DNA from: Burkholderia sp. USMB20
GTDB lineage: Bacteria; Pseudomonadota; Gammaproteobacteria; Burkholderiales; Burkholderiaceae
NCBI RefSeq assembly: GCF_000949135.2
Contig: NZ_JTAN02000012.1
Span: 62,001-126,000 of the forward strand
Length of the DNA: 64,000 nt
Reading direction: 5' to 3'
Shown here: positions 1 to 9,658 of the stretch, in pieces
Numbering within the stretch: the stretch's first letter is position 1
How the letters are laid out: every line of letters begins with the position of its first letter
Notes under the pieces: generated by a model
What the model was told of the DNA's origin: nothing
What the model saw: the letters and a program-made list of their open reading frames with translations, nothing else
Database searches by the model: none
Made by a program: the position numbers and the translations under genes

Positions 1-1
1 G

Positions 2-964
2 CTGTTCCTCAACGTGCATCCGGGCGTGCTGACCGACCCGTTCCAGGCCGCCGCGCTGTTCGCGAACCTGAAGCGGATCGGCATGCCGCCGCGCCGCGTC
101 GTGCTCGAAGTGCTCGAACAGCGCGCGGAAGACGTCGAGCGGCTCGCCGAGGCCGTGCGCGAATTCCGCGCGCAGGGTTTCCTGATCGCGCTCGACGATT
201 TCGGCGCCGGTCACTCGAACCTCGAGCGGATCTGGCAGCTGAACCCGGACATCGTGAAGCTCGACCGGATCATGCTGTCCCACGCGGCGCACCGCACGGG
301 GCTCACCGCGATCCTGCACGGGCTCGTCACGCTGCTGCACGAGGCCGGCAAGCTGGTGCTCGTCGAGGGGATCGAGACCGAGCACGACGCGCAGATCGCG
401 CTGTCGTGCGAGGCCGATTTCGTGCAGGGCTATTTCTTCGGCCGCCCGGCCCCCGGGCTACCTGACAGCGCGGCCGCGACCGGTTGCATCGGCGAGCTGA
501 CCGAGCGCTTTCGCCAGCAGACCGAAGCGCGCGAGCGGCGCGACGCGCAGCGGCTCGCGCCGTACCTGCGCGCGTTCGAGCGCGCGGCCGAGCGGGTGGC
601 GGCCGGCGAGCCGCTCGACGAGGTGTGCTGGAACTTCCTCGCGCTCGACGATGCCGCGCGCTGCTTCCTGCTCGACGCGCGCGGCCGGCAGGCCGGCCGC
701 AACGTCGTGCTGCGCGCGGACCGCGCGCTCGCCGAGGCGCGCTTCTCGCCGCTGTCGGATGCGCAGGGTGCGAACTGGCTGCGCCGGCCGTATTTCCGCA
801 CGGCGATCGCCGAGCCCGGACGCGTGCAGGTGACGCGCCCGTACCTGTCGATCAACGAGGCGCAGCCGTGCGTGACGCTGTCGGTGGCGGTGCGCATCGG
901 CGATGCGCAGCACGTGCTGTGCGGCGATATCGACTGGATCGACGAGGAAGCGGGCGGCGCATAG
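2..964 (+). CDS. EAL-domain cyclic-di-GMP phosphodiesterase, 5' end outside the window
   Basis: This reading frame is open from the left edge, so the start and the N-terminal part of the EAL domain, including the EAL signature itself, lie upstream. The visible part has the later catalytic motifs: the DDFGAG metal site, KLDRIM, the LVEGIE motif and the QGYFFGRP end of the domain. EAL enzymes hydrolyse cyclic-di-GMP to pGpG and lower this biofilm and motility signal. After the EAL domain, about 150 residues resemble the Cache/PAS-like sensor found behind EAL in YkuI-type proteins (WLRRPYFRTAI, then RPYLSINEAQPCVTLSV). That suggests a ligand-binding regulatory tail. No membrane segment is visible in this part. 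The family call is secure; ligand and activity are inferred. Confidence 0.9.
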   Translation: MFLNVHPGVLTDPFQAAALFANLKRIGMPPRRVVLEVLEQRAEDVERLAEAVREFRAQGFLIALDDFGAGHSNLERIWQLNPDIVKLDRIMLSHAAHRTGLTAILHGLVTLLHEAGKLVLVEGIETEHDAQIALSCEADFVQGYFFGRPAPGLPDSAAATGCIGELTERFRQQTEARERRDAQRLAPYLRAFERAAERVAAGEPLDEVCWNFLALDDAARCFLLDARGRQAGRNVVLRADRALAEARFSPLSDAQGANWLRRPYFRTAIAEPGRVQVTRPYLSINEAQPCVTLSVAVRIGDAQHVLCGDIDWIDEEAGGA

Positions 965-1041
965 CGACGGCCGGCATGCTGGCGCGGTTCATGCCGCTCG
1001 GCTAGGATGCGCGAATTGTCCTGACGATTCGCGAGCCGCCG

Positions 1042-1767
1042 ATGAACCGCACCGCCGCTTCCTCCGTTCTCCTCGAAGTGATCGCCACCACCGTCGGCGA
1101 CGCGAAGGCCGCTGCCCGCGCGGGCGCCGACCGGCTCGAGCTCGTGACCGCGATCAGCGAAGGCGGGCTCACGCCGAGCGTCGGCCTGATCGAGGCCGTC
1201 GTGGCCGCCGTGGCGATCCCGGTGAACGTGATCGTGCGCCCGCACAGCCGCGCGTTCGTCTACGACGCCGACGACCTGCGCGTGATCGAGCGCGACGTGC
1301 GCGCGGCCGTCGCGGCTGGTGCGAACGGCGTCGTGTTCGGCGCGCTCGATGCGCGCGGCGACGTCGATCTCGATGCGCTCCAGCGCATCGCGGCGGCCGC
1401 GGACGGGCGCGACCTGACGTTCCATCGCGCGTTCGACGTGTCGCGCGACCTCAATGCCGCGTTCGACGCGCTGCTGCGCGTGCCGGCTGTCACGTCGGTG
1501 CTGACCTCGGGCGGCCATCCGTCGGTGCTCGACGCGGTCGCGACGATCACGCGGCTGGTGCGCCAGGCGGCAGGCTCGACCTGCACGGTGCTGGCCGGCT
1601 CGGGCCTCACGATCGACGCGGTCGGCGATTTCGTTCGCGCGACCGGCGTGCGCGCGGTGCACTTCGGCTCGGGCGTACGGCCGCGCGGCGAGGTGCTGGC
1701 ACCCGTCGACGAACAGCGCGTCGCGCGCGTGCGCGCGGCGCTCGACGGCGCGGCCGCACACGTGTGA
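1042..1767 (+). CDS. cutC: CutC family protein
   Basis: A 241-residue TIM-barrel protein of the CutC family, full length for the family (about 240-250). Diagnostic segments are LEVIATTVGDAKAAARAGADR at the N-terminus (AGADRLEL), GGLTPS, NVIVRPHSR, the GANGVVFGAL strand, TFHRAFD and VLTSGG near the end. CutC was named for copper tolerance in E. coli, but its biochemical reaction is uncertain and a direct copper role is disputed. The ATG is chosen because the family begins at this point; no strong ribosome binding site is visible. The gene stands alone, follows the EAL gene by 77 bases and ends before a bidirectional terminator shared with bioB. Confidence 0.88.
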   Translation: MNRTAASSVLLEVIATTVGDAKAAARAGADRLELVTAISEGGLTPSVGLIEAVVAAVAIPVNVIVRPHSRAFVYDADDLRVIERDVRAAVAAGANGVVFGALDARGDVDLDALQRIAAAADGRDLTFHRAFDVSRDLNAAFDALLRVPAVTSVLTSGGHPSVLDAVATITRLVRQAAGSTCTVLAGSGLTIDAVGDFVRATGVRAVHFGSGVRPRGEVLAPVDEQRVARVRAALDGAAAHV

Positions 1768-1888
1768 CGCGCGGGCGGAAGTTGCGCCGAAGCGCACGCC
1801 GACGGGCGGGCTCGACGCTTCGATCCGGCACGCGGGCAAGACCGCGATGCGCGACGCGCAGGCCGGCCCGGCGCAGACGATCGGACGA

Positions 1889-1919
1889 AAAAAAACCGGG
1901 GCATGCCCCGGTTTTTTCG
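1889..1919. terminator. Bidirectional rho-independent terminator between cutC and bioB
   Basis: A perfect 18-base palindrome (1895-1912, core CCGGGGCATGCCCCGG) is flanked by a run of A on the left and a run of T on the right. It can therefore stop transcripts from both cutC (plus) and the bio operon (minus). Confidence 0.92.
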
Positions 1920-1954
1920 TCTGCAACCTTCGCTGAACGACGCGAGGCCGGCGC

Positions 1955-2974
1955 TTACGCGTTCTCCGCCAGCGCGTCGGCCTGGCTCGCGCGGATGCCG
2001 AGGCGCTCGAACAGCGCGCGGTCGCGCTGCGTCTGCGGATTGCTCGTGGTCAGCAGCTGGTCGCCGTAGAACATCGAGTTCGCGCCCGCGAGGAAGCACA
2101 TCGCCTGCATCGCGTCGTCGAGCTGCTCGCGGCCGGCCGACAGCCGCACGACGGCCTTCGGCATCGTGATGCGCGCGACCGCGATCGTGCGCACGAACTC
2201 GAACGGGTCGAGCGGTGCGGTGCCTTCGAGCGGCGTGCCCTCGATCGCGACGAGGTTGTTGATCGGCACCGACTCCGGATACGGGTTCAGGTTCGCGAGC
2301 TGCGAGATCAGGCCCGCGCGTTCGCGGCGCGATTCGCCCATCCCGATGATGCCGCCGCAGCACACGTTGATGCCCGCGTCGCGCACGCGGTCGAGCGTGT
2401 CGAGACGATCCTGGTACGTGCGCGTCGAGATCACCTGGCCGTAGAACTCCGGCGACGTGTCGAGATTGTGGTTGTAGTAATCGAGGCCCGCGTCGGCGAG
2501 TTCCCTGGCTTGCTCGTCCTCCAGCATGCCGAGCGTCATGCAGGTCTCGAGGCCCAGTTCCTTCACGCCGCGCACCATCTCGGTCAGCGCAGGCATGTGG
2601 CGCTCCTTCGGGTTGCGCCATGCGGCGCCCATGCAGAAGCGGCTCGCGCCGTTCGCCTTGGCCGCGCGCGCGGCGTCGAGCACCGCGTCGACGTCCATCA
2701 GCTTCTCGGCCTTCAGGCCCGTCTCATGGTGCGACGACTGCGAGCAGTAGCCGCAATCCTCCTCGCAACCGCCCGTCTTGATCGACAGCAGCGTCGACAG
2801 CTGCACCGCGTTTGCGTCGAAGTGCTCACGATGCACCTGCTGCGCGCGGAACATCAGGTCGTTGAACGGCAGCTCGAACAGCGCGACGACGTCGGCGACG
2901 CGCCAGCGCTGCGGCGCCGGGGCGGCCACGGGGATCGCGTCGGGTTGCACGGCGGCGGTCTGGGCTTGGGTCAT
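1955..2974 (-). CDS. bioB: Biotin synthase
   Basis: Radical-SAM enzyme that inserts sulfur into dethiobiotin, the last step of biotin synthesis. The protein has 339 residues. The [4Fe-4S]-binding Cys triad is C70-x3-C74-x2-C77 in the context [13 protein letters not shown]. Further BioB motifs include the [13 protein letters not shown] segment, [10 protein letters not shown] and the VRLSAGRE region. The ATG at 2974 has an AGGA ribosome site eight bases upstream. It is the last gene of the minus-strand operon bioA-bioF-bioD-bioB and lies 36 bases after bioD. The first 25 or so residues (Ala/Pro-rich) are a short extension relative to E. coli BioB. Confidence 0.98.
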   Translation of the reverse strand: MTQAQTAAVQPDAIPVAAPAPQRWRVADVVALFELPFNDLMFRAQQVHREHFDANAVQLSTLLSIKTGGCEEDCGYCSQSSHHETGLKAEKLMDVDAVLDAARAAKANGASRFCMGAAWRNPKERHMPALTEMVRGVKELGLETCMTLGMLEDEQARELADAGLDYYNHNLDTSPEFYGQVISTRTYQDRLDTLDRVRDAGINVCCGGIIGMGESRRERAGLISQLANLNPYPESVPINNLVAIEGTPLEGTAPLDPFEFVRTIAVARITMPKAVVRLSAGREQLDDAMQAMCFLAGANSMFYGDQLLTTSNPQTQRDRALFERLGIRASQADALAENA

Positions 2975-3010
2975 GGTGGTTTTCCTGTCGTGAATGCGGG
3001 GATCGGGGCG

Positions 3011-3730
3011 TCAATGCTGCGCGCGGCGCAGCGTGTCGACGAGCGCGGCGATGTCGAGCATCGCCGCGGCGGATTCGGGGGCGGCCGGCGCCAAGTGCGC
3101 GATGCGGCCGAGGAGCGGCGCGCGATGTTCGCGCGCGAGCCAGTCGCGGATCGTCGCGACGTTCTCGTCGGCGTACGACATCGCCGGGTCGACGTGGTTC
3201 GCGACCCAGCCGGCGAGCGTGAGGCCGCGCTGGCGAATCGCGTCGGCCGTCAGCAGCGCGTGGCTGATGCAGCCGAGCCGCATGCCGACCACGAGCACGA
3301 CCGGCAGGCCGAGCGCGACCGCGAGATCGGCCGTGTCCTGCGTGTCGTTCAGCGGCACGCGGAAGCCGCCGACGCCTTCGACGACGACGACGTCCGCGCG
3401 CGTCAGCGCCTCGCGGTGGCTCGCGACGATCGTGTCGAGGTCGATCGTCACGCCTTCCTGCGCGGCGACGATGTGCGGGGCGGCCGGCGCCTTCAGCAGG
3501 AACGGCGTGCGCAGCTCGGGCGGCAGCACGACGTTCGCGGCCGCGTCGAGCTGGTCGGCGTCCTCGTTGCGCCAGACGCCGTCGCGTTCAACCGCACCGG
3601 CGGCCACGGGCTTCAGCGCGGCCGCGCGCAGGCCGTGACGTGCGAAGCCGTGCAGCATCGCGGCCGACACGAAGGTCTTGCCGATCTCGGTGTCGGTGCC
3701 GGTGACGAAGAGGGAAAGCGGTGCGTTCAT
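3011..3730 (-). CDS. bioD: Dethiobiotin synthetase
   Basis: ATP-dependent carboxylase that closes the ureido ring of 7,8-diaminononanoate to give dethiobiotin. 239 residues, normal for BioD. The P-loop GTDTEIGKT is at residues 11-19; [17 protein letters not shown] and the NHVDP segment are also present. The ATG overlaps the bioF stop as ATGA, indicating translational coupling within the bio operon. Confidence 0.97.
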   Translation of the reverse strand: MNAPLSLFVTGTDTEIGKTFVSAAMLHGFARHGLRAAALKPVAAGAVERDGVWRNEDADQLDAAANVVLPPELRTPFLLKAPAAPHIVAAQEGVTIDLDTIVASHREALTRADVVVVEGVGGFRVPLNDTQDTADLAVALGLPVVLVVGMRLGCISHALLTADAIRQRGLTLAGWVANHVDPAMSYADENVATIRDWLAREHRAPLLGRIAHLAPAAPESAAAMLDIAALVDTLRRAQH

Positions 3731-4938
3731 GCGGTTTGCTCGCTGGCTTCGATGAGTGCGGTTTCCAGCCGCGCGAGATCGTCGAACGAATGCGCGGCCG
3801 ACAGCGAGATGCGCAGGCGCGACGTGCCGGCGGGCACCGTCGGCGGCCGGATCGCGGGCACCCACAGGCCGTGCGCGTCGAGCGAACGCATCGCCGCGAG
3901 CGTCGCGTCGTTGCTGCCGATCACGAGCGGCTGCACGGCCGTGTGCGAATCGACCGGCTGCCAGCGTGTCATGCGCAGCAGCGCGCGCGTGCGCTCGATC
4001 AGCGCGGCGAGGTGCGCGCGTCGCGCATCGCCTTCGTCGCCGGCGATCACCTTCAGGCTTGCCGATACCGCATGTGCGACCGCGGGCGGCGCCGCCGTCG
4101 TGAAGATGTAGCTGCGCGCGCGCTGGATCATCCATTCGATCACGGTCTCGTGCGCGATGACGAACGCGCCCGCGACGCCGGCGGCCTTGCCGAGCGTGCC
4201 GACGTACACGAGGTTCGGCGAGCGCAGCGCGGCGGCCGCGAGCGCGCCGCGGCCCTGCGGGCCCAGCACGCCGAAGCCGTGCGCGTCGTCGACGACGAGC
4301 CACGCGCCGTGGCGTTCGGCCAGCGCGACGAGTTCGGCGAGCGGCGCGAGGTCGCCGTCCATGCTGAACACCGTATCGCTGACGATCAGCTTCGTTTCGG
4401 CGTCCGACGCATCGAGCAGCGCGGCGAGCGCCACCATGTCCGCATGCGGATAGACCTGCACGTTCGCGCGCGACAGCCGGATCCCGTCGATCAGCGACGC
4501 GTGGTTCAGCGCGTCGGAGAAGATCGTCGCGTGTTTGCCGGTGAGGGCCGTCATCGCGGCGAGGTTCGCCATGTAGCCGGTGCTGAAGTACAGCGCGCGC
4601 GGCGCATCGGAGAAGCCGCCCGCGAAGCCGGCGAGCTCGTCCTCGAGCGTCGCGTGCGCGCGCGAATGGCCGCCGAGCAGATGCGAGCCGCCGCTGCCGG
4701 AGCCGTAGCGCTGCGCGCCTTCCGCGAATGCGGCGACGAGCGCCGGATGCGCGGCGAGGCCGAGGTAGTCGTTGCTCGCGAAGCCGACGATGTCGCGGCC
4801 GTCGACGCGCATGTGCGCGTCGCACGCGGTGTCGGCGGTGCGGCGCACGCGGCGCAGGCCCTGCGCATCGAGTTCGGCGAGGCCGCGCTGCAGCGTGTCG
4901 AGCAGTGGCGTGTTCGTTTTCGGTGACGGCTGTTTCAT
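3727..4938 (-). CDS. bioF: 8-amino-7-oxononanoate synthase
   Basis: PLP enzyme that condenses pimeloyl-ACP (or pimeloyl-CoA) with alanine, the first committed ring-forming step of biotin synthesis. 403 residues. The PLP-binding lysine is K251 in the TLGKAAG motif, and the DDAHGFG motif is at 217-223. The N-terminal YLGLAAHP and [12 protein letters not shown] segments are typical. The start codon overlaps the bioA stop as ATGA. A long open frame continues upstream inside bioA, but it is only a shadow. Start chosen by the overlap and by family alignment. Confidence 0.97.
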   Translation of the reverse strand: MKQPSPKTNTPLLDTLQRGLAELDAQGLRRVRRTADTACDAHMRVDGRDIVGFASNDYLGLAAHPALVAAFAEGAQRYGSGSGGSHLLGGHSRAHATLEDELAGFAGGFSDAPRALYFSTGYMANLAAMTALTGKHATIFSDALNHASLIDGIRLSRANVQVYPHADMVALAALLDASDAETKLIVSDTVFSMDGDLAPLAELVALAERHGAWLVVDDAHGFGVLGPQGRGALAAAALRSPNLVYVGTLGKAAGVAGAFVIAHETVIEWMIQRARSYIFTTAAPPAVAHAVSASLKVIAGDEGDARRAHLAALIERTRALLRMTRWQPVDSHTAVQPLVIGSNDATLAAMRSLDAHGLWVPAIRPPTVPAGTSRLRISLSAAHSFDDLARLETALIEASEQTA

Positions 4939-6281
4939 CACGCCGCCTCCGCGAGTGTCGCGTCGAGCGTGTCGCGCGTGCGTTGTGCGAGCCACGCGAT
5001 GTCGTCGTCGCTCATCACGTACGGCGGCATCAGATACACGGTCGCGCCGATCGGGCGCAGCAGCAGTTCGCGTTCGAGCGCGCGCTCGAAGAAGCGTCGC
5101 GAGAAGCCGCGTGCCGCGTCGCCGTCGAGCGCGACGTCGAACGCGAACAGCGTGCCGCGCTCGCGCAGGTGACGCACCTGCGGGTGCGCGCCGAGCGGCG
5201 CGAGCGCGGCGCGCATCGCGGCCGACTTGCGCGCGTTGCCGGCGAGCACGTCGTCGCGTGCGAACAGGTCGAGCGTCGCGACGGCCGCGCGGCACGCGAG
5301 CGGGTTGCCGGTGTACGAATGCGAATGCAGGAAGCCGCGCGTGGTGTCGTCGTCGTAGAACGCCGCGAACACGTCGTCGCGCGTGAGCACGAGCGACAGC
5401 GGCAGGTAGCCGCCGCTGATGCCTTTCGACAGGCACAGGAAATCGGGCCACACGCCGGCCTGCTCGCACGCGAAGAAGGTGCCGGTGCGGCCGCAGCCGA
5501 CCGCGATCTCGTCGGCGATCAGGTGCACGCCGAATTCGTCGCACAGCGCGCGCAGCCCGCGCACGTACGACGGATCGTGCATCGCCATGCCGGCCGCGCA
5601 TTGCACGAGCGGCTCGACGATCAGCGCGGCGATCCGGTCGGCGCGTTCGGCGAACAGGCGCCGCACGTCGTCGAGCGCGCGGCCCGCGACGTCGGCGGCC
5701 GTCTCGCCCGGCAGCGCGCCGCGCGCGTCGGGCGACGCGACCACGTGCGCGTTGCGGATCAGCGGGTCGTACGCGTCCTTGAACAGCGCGACGTCGGTCA
5801 CGCCGAGCGCGCCGATGGTCTCGCCGTGATAGCTGTTCGCGACGCACACGAACTCGCGCTTGTCCGCGCGGCCGCGGTTGCGCCACGCGTGGAAGCTCAT
5901 CTTCAGCGCGATCTCGACCGCCGACGCGCCGTCCGACGCGAAGAACGCATGGCCGAGCGTGCGCGCGGTGAGCGCGTGCAGCCGCTCGGCGAGCTCGATC
6001 GCCGGCTCGTGCGTGCAGCCAGCGAGCATCGCGTGCTCGAGCGTGTCGAGCTGGTCCTTCAGCGCCGCGTTGATGTCCGGGTTCGCGTGGCCGAACAGGT
6101 TCACCCACCACGAGCTGATCGCGTCGAAGTAACGGCGGCCGTCGCGGTCGTACAGCCACAGGCCCGCGCCGCGCGCGACGGGAATGAGCGGCAGGCGCTC
6201 GTGGTGCTTCATCTGGGTGCAGGGATGCCAGACCGCGCGCAGGCTGCGCGCGACCCAGTCATCGGTGGCTGGCGTACTCAA
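4938..6281 (-). CDS. bioA: Adenosylmethionine-8-amino-7-oxononanoate aminotransferase
   Basis: PLP aminotransferase that uses S-adenosylmethionine as amino donor to make 7,8-diaminononanoate. It has 447 residues when started at the TTG at 6281. In this numbering K286 (LSKGISGG) binds PLP, and [11 protein letters not shown] starts at about 257. The N-terminal WHPCTQMK segment that BioA conserves begins about 20 residues in. A longer frame begins at an ATG at 6383, but the TTG has a good GGAG ribosome site about six bases upstream and the upstream extension is unlike BioA. First gene of bioAFDB. No pimeloyl-synthesis gene (bioC/bioH) is in the window. Confidence 0.95.
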   Translation of the reverse strand: MSTPATDDWVARSLRAVWHPCTQMKHHERLPLIPVARGAGLWLYDRDGRRYFDAISSWWVNLFGHANPDINAALKDQLDTLEHAMLAGCTHEPAIELAERLHALTARTLGHAFFASDGASAVEIALKMSFHAWRNRGRADKREFVCVANSYHGETIGALGVTDVALFKDAYDPLIRNAHVVASPDARGALPGETAADVAGRALDDVRRLFAERADRIAALIVEPLVQCAAGMAMHDPSYVRGLRALCDEFGVHLIADEIAVGCGRTGTFFACEQAGVWPDFLCLSKGISGGYLPLSLVLTRDDVFAAFYDDDTTRGFLHSHSYTGNPLACRAAVATLDLFARDDVLAGNARKSAAMRAALAPLGAHPQVRHLRERGTLFAFDVALDGDAARGFSRRFFERALERELLLRPIGATVYLMPPYVMSDDDIAWLAQRTRDTLDATLAEAA

Positions 6282-6893
6282 GGCGACTCCGGGGAGTAAA
6301 ACGGCGGCGGGTATCGAACGGGACACCGCGCGGCGACAGACGGAAAACGCGCTGAGATTAGCGTGTTCCGCCGCGCGTTGCACTACCGGTTACAAACACC
6401 GCAAAGCCTTGCCGGGCGGGAGTTCGGCGCAGATCCGGGGTGCTCGGGACGGTACGCGCCAGATGCCCAGAAATGACCGCAGATGACGACGTTCGAGTGA
6501 CACCCCCCGACAGAAAAAAATCGTCGGGCAGGCGGGCGCGGGAGGGGTGAAAAAATCGGGGCGGGAAGGGAAAAGGGGCGCGAAGTGTGGCGCAATGCGA
6601 CCGGCGACTAGCAACCTGCGACCTGCGAATGGCGACTAGCGACCGGCGACCGGCGACCGGCAAATGGCGCGTTGAATCAGGCGCCGCTGGCGTTCGGAAA
6701 AGGCGGGAAAAGGCGGGAAAAGTCCCGCAAAGGCTCTCAGCGGATGTTACGAGCGGGGTGCTCAGCCCGCTGACTCACAAGAGCGCGAGAACGGGCATGC
6801 GAACGCCGTTGCGGACCGCGCGCTCACGAAACGGAAGAGGGGAAAGAGACGCGGGTAGAACGCGATCCTGACGCGCGTCGCGACCCGCGCGCG
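6282..6893. other. 612-base intergenic region upstream of the bio operon
   Basis: I see no gene here. It must hold the bio promoter, read leftward, but no box pair is convincing. It contains a hairpin with an A-rich loop (CCCGAC/GTCGGG, about 6507-6529), an imperfect heptamer repeat (6590-6666), and a doubled AGGCGGGAAA motif near 6701-6721. The A-run loop and purine-rich tracts give it a local composition unlike the flanking genes. Confidence 0.7.
6590..6666. repeat. Imperfect tandem heptamer repeat, 11 units
   Basis: Eleven consecutive seven-base units with consensus GCGACCG. Four units are identical (6597, 6639, 6646, 6653); the others differ by one to three bases. The array lies in the intergenic space between the secreted hydrolase gene and bioA. 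Short degenerate arrays of periods 6, 8 and 9 occur elsewhere in the window. Confidence 0.85.
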
Positions 6894-8153
6894 TCAGCGC
6901 GAAGCCAATGCGCGCGCGTCGGCGTCGCCGTTGTCGGCCGTCTGCGTCGCGTTCGCGTTCCACACGACGCGGTCGTTGACCGCATACAGCTTGCATGCGC
7001 CCGCGCCCTGCTTCGAGCAGTTGTCGAGCGCGAGCGCCATCGGATCGTCGCCGCCTTCGGCCCACGACCATGCGCCTTCAGCCGACACCGCGAACGCACG
7101 GCTCGGATGCTGGCTCAGGAAACGGCGATAGCCTTCGCGGCCGGCTGCGTCGAGGAACGGCACCGCCTCGACCGCATCGATCGACGCATAGCCGGTCGCA
7201 TTCGGCTCGTGCGGGTTCGCGACCGCATAGCGCACCGACGTCGGCAGGTTCAGTTCCGCGAGGAACGCATGCACGGCCGGCCACCACACGGGCACGCCGT
7301 CGCGATCGACGATCAGCCGGTGCGCGTCGTCCTTGTAGCGGCCGAAATCGATGAACTGCGCCTGCGTGCCGTGCGACACGTAGGCGTCGTGCATCTGCGC
7401 GACGAGCGCGGGCGTCCACACCGAATCGTTGTCGCCGTACAGCCACAGCGACCGCACGGCCGTATGCGCGCCGTACTGGTCGAACGCGTCGACGAGATTG
7501 CGCTGCCAGCCGTCGCAGAGGTCCTGGCGCAGCCCGCCGGAGAAGTTGATGATGCCGCGCACGCCGGGCGCCGCCTCGGTGCCGTATGCGACCGACACGA
7601 GGCCGCCGTGCGACGTGCCCGCGACGACGATGCGCGACGCATCGATGTACGACTGACGCGACATGTAGCGGACCGTCGCGTCGACGTCGGCGGCCTGCAC
7701 GAGGCCGTTCTTGCCGACGTTGCAGCCTTCCTGCTGGTACGCGCCGCCCGAACCGGCGAAGCCCTGGCGGTTCGGCGCGATGACCGCATAGCCGCGGCGC
7801 ACGAATTCACGCGCGAACGCGAGCGGCCGGCTGCGCGGCTGCTGGTGAAGATCGCCGGTGTTCTTGCCGTGGTTGAAGACGACAAGCGGGAACGGGCCGG
7901 GGCCGTTCGGCTTGAACAGCGTGGCCTCGAGCATCACGGCGCCCGAAGCATCGGCCGGAATGCTGACGATTTGTTCGTTGAGGTTCGCGGCGACCTGCGG
8001 GAGGCCCGAATCGCCGTAATCGAAGCGCTCGGCGTGGGCGAGCGAGCCGCTGGCCGTGGCCGCGCCCGCAGGGGCGTTCGGCGCCGTACCGGCCTGAGCG
8101 GCCGACAGCGCGCAGGCCGCCATCCATCCCACCAATACCTTGCTGAACGCCAT
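6894..8153 (-). CDS. Secreted alpha/beta hydrolase (dienelactone-hydrolase-like)
   Basis: A 419-residue protein with an N-terminal Sec signal peptide (hydrophobic stretch VLVGWMAACALSAAQA, cleavage near residue 21). The alpha/beta hydrolase core starts near residue 75. The oxyanion strand is PLVVFNHGK, the nucleophile elbow GTSHGG, and a GDND segment plus the later DDAHRL carry the probable acid and His. The C-terminal 100 or so residues after the hydrolase core are not recognised. Substrate unknown; family members act on esters or lactones. It probably works in the periplasm. It stands alone, with more than 600 bases to bioA downstream. Confidence 0.82.
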   Translation of the reverse strand: MAFSKVLVGWMAACALSAAQAGTAPNAPAGAATASGSLAHAERFDYGDSGLPQVAANLNEQIVSIPADASGAVMLEATLFKPNGPGPFPLVVFNHGKNTGDLHQQPRSRPLAFAREFVRRGYAVIAPNRQGFAGSGGAYQQEGCNVGKNGLVQAADVDATVRYMSRQSYIDASRIVVAGTSHGGLVSVAYGTEAAPGVRGIINFSGGLRQDLCDGWQRNLVDAFDQYGAHTAVRSLWLYGDNDSVWTPALVAQMHDAYVSHGTQAQFIDFGRYKDDAHRLIVDRDGVPVWWPAVHAFLAELNLPTSVRYAVANPHEPNATGYASIDAVEAVPFLDAAGREGYRRFLSQHPSRAFAVSAEGAWSWAEGGDDPMALALDNCSKQGAGACKLYAVNDRVVWNANATQTADNGDADARALASR

Positions 8154-8260
8154 TCGTAAGCCCTGCCATGCAACATGACCAATCTGACGGCCATCCTAGC
8201 CCGACAAATTCAGGTTGTGCAATGCGGGAATTACCCGGCGTCTGACATGGCAACTATTTG

Positions 8261-8698
8261 TCAGCGTTCACTTACTTCGCCGTCGACATAGCGCCAGAAA
8301 CCGTGCTCGTCGCGTGTGAAACGACTCGTCTCGTGGAGCCGGTACGCACGCCCGCCGACCTTGTAGCGGGCCACGAATTCGACCTCCGCGTGCTGTTCGT
8401 CGAGCCGGGCATGGCGTTTGACGGCGAGGCCGAGCCAGCGAGGCGCGTCGGGCGCATTCGGGTCCGCATCGAGATCGGCCGGGCAGGTGCGCGCGTCCCA
8501 GGTCGCGCGCAGGTAGTCGGTCGCGCCGAGCACGTACGCGCTGTACCGCGAACGCATCAATTCGAGCGCGGTCGGCGCGGCTTCGCCGCCGTCGATGAAG
8601 CGGCCGCAACAGGCCGCATAGCGTGGCGCCGGGGCTTTGCCGGCAGGGACGGGGGACGCGCCGCCGCACGGGCACGCGTCAGGTCGGTTCAAAATCAT
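8261..8698 (-). CDS. YchJ/UPF0225 family protein
   Basis: A 145-residue protein of the YchJ family. It has the N-terminal cysteine cluster CPCGG, followed by CCGRFIDGG, then the conserved RSRYSAYV segment and a C-terminal NTF2-like part ending FWRYVDGE. The metal-binding N-terminal motif resembles the SEC-C zinc motif. No biochemical role is established for the family. It lies 39 bases downstream of the SDR gene on the same strand and may be cotranscribed with it. Confidence 0.88.
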   Translation of the reverse strand: MILNRPDACPCGGASPVPAGKAPAPRYAACCGRFIDGGEAAPTALELMRSRYSAYVLGATDYLRATWDARTCPADLDADPNAPDAPRWLGLAVKRHARLDEQHAEVEFVARYKVGGRAYRLHETSRFTRDEHGFWRYVDGEVSER

Positions 8699-8737
8699 GC
8701 GATTCGGGAATTAACGACGCCGGGTTGTCATGCCGGC

Positions 8738-9415
8738 TCACCAGCTGAGCTCGACGCCGTCGTACTGGAAGAAACGGCCGTTGGCCTGCGACACGTCCGC
8801 GCCGGCTTCCGCGATCACGCGGCGCATGCCGGTCACGCTGGTCTCCGGATCGATCGCGGCCTGCGCGCCGCCCATGTCGGTGCGCACCCAGCCGGGATGG
8901 AGCGAGATGCAGGCGGCGTGGCGCGTCTGCAGCGATGCGATGCGCAGCACGTCGTTCAGCGCGGCCTTGCTCGCGCGGTACAGCCAGCCGGTCGTGCCGG
9001 TCGCCTCGGCGATGCTCCCCATCCGGCTCGAAACCACCGCCAGCACGCCGCGTGCGTCCTCGACGAGCGGCAGCAGGATCGGCAGCAGTTGCATCGGCCC
9101 GCGCACGTTCGTATGCATCACCGTGTCGAAATCCTCGGCGCCGATCGTTTCGACCCCTTCGGTGCGCGGCCCGTACACGCCCGACACGAGCACCGCCGCG
9201 TCGAGCCGTTCGCCGTCGAGCTTCCAGCCGAGCGCCGCGATCTGTTCGGGCTGCGCGATGTCGAGCGCATGCGCGTGCGCGCCGCGTTCGCGCAGCGCGG
9301 CGAGCGATGCGTCGTCGCGCGCGGTCGCGATCACGTTCCAGCCGTCGCGCCGGTATTGCCGGACGAATTCGCGTCCGAGGCCGCGCGATGCGCCGACGAT
9401 CAGTACGGTTTTCAT
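8738..9415 (-). CDS. Short-chain dehydrogenase/reductase
   Basis: NAD(P)-binding Rossmann enzyme of the SDR superfamily, 225 residues from the ATG at 9415. The cofactor motif GASRGLG is near the N-terminus; the catalytic region has a Ser in VVSSRMGS and a YRASKAA (Tyr-x3-Lys) motif. This start is preferred over an upstream in-frame codon because AGGAG lies eight bases ahead and because SDR proteins normally begin a few residues before the first beta strand. Substrate cannot be told from sequence. Confidence 0.88.
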   Translation of the reverse strand: MKTVLIVGASRGLGREFVRQYRRDGWNVIATARDDASLAALRERGAHAHALDIAQPEQIAALGWKLDGERLDAAVLVSGVYGPRTEGVETIGAEDFDTVMHTNVRGPMQLLPILLPLVEDARGVLAVVSSRMGSIAEATGTTGWLYRASKAALNDVLRIASLQTRHAACISLHPGWVRTDMGGAQAAIDPETSVTGMRRVIAEAGADVSQANGRFFQYDGVELSW

Positions 9416-9658
9416 GTTCGCCGCTCCTTTGCATTGCACCGCCGTCGTGGCAGTGCCGGTGTCAGATCAGTTCGACGGCCGTCGCGGCCGCATGACCGCC
9501 GTTGCGCCGGCTGGCGTGTGCGCACGGCGCACCCGTCGGGCGACGGGATGCAGGGGGCGCGGCCCCGCCATCATGATGCGCCTTCAGCCGGATGGCGCGC
9601 GGCGGGGCGCTGGCGTGCCGCGCCCGCGCGGCCGCGCGCGTCGGCTACTTCGAGTCGG

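Noticed and set aside
2468-4111. Long plus-strand frames opposite bioB, bioD and bioF
   Set aside because: Same shadow effect; the bio genes are unambiguous.
6361-6420. BirA-type operator ahead of bioA (TTGTAACC resembles one half-site)
   Set aside because: There is no matching second half-site and the BirA encoded here lacks a DNA-binding domain.
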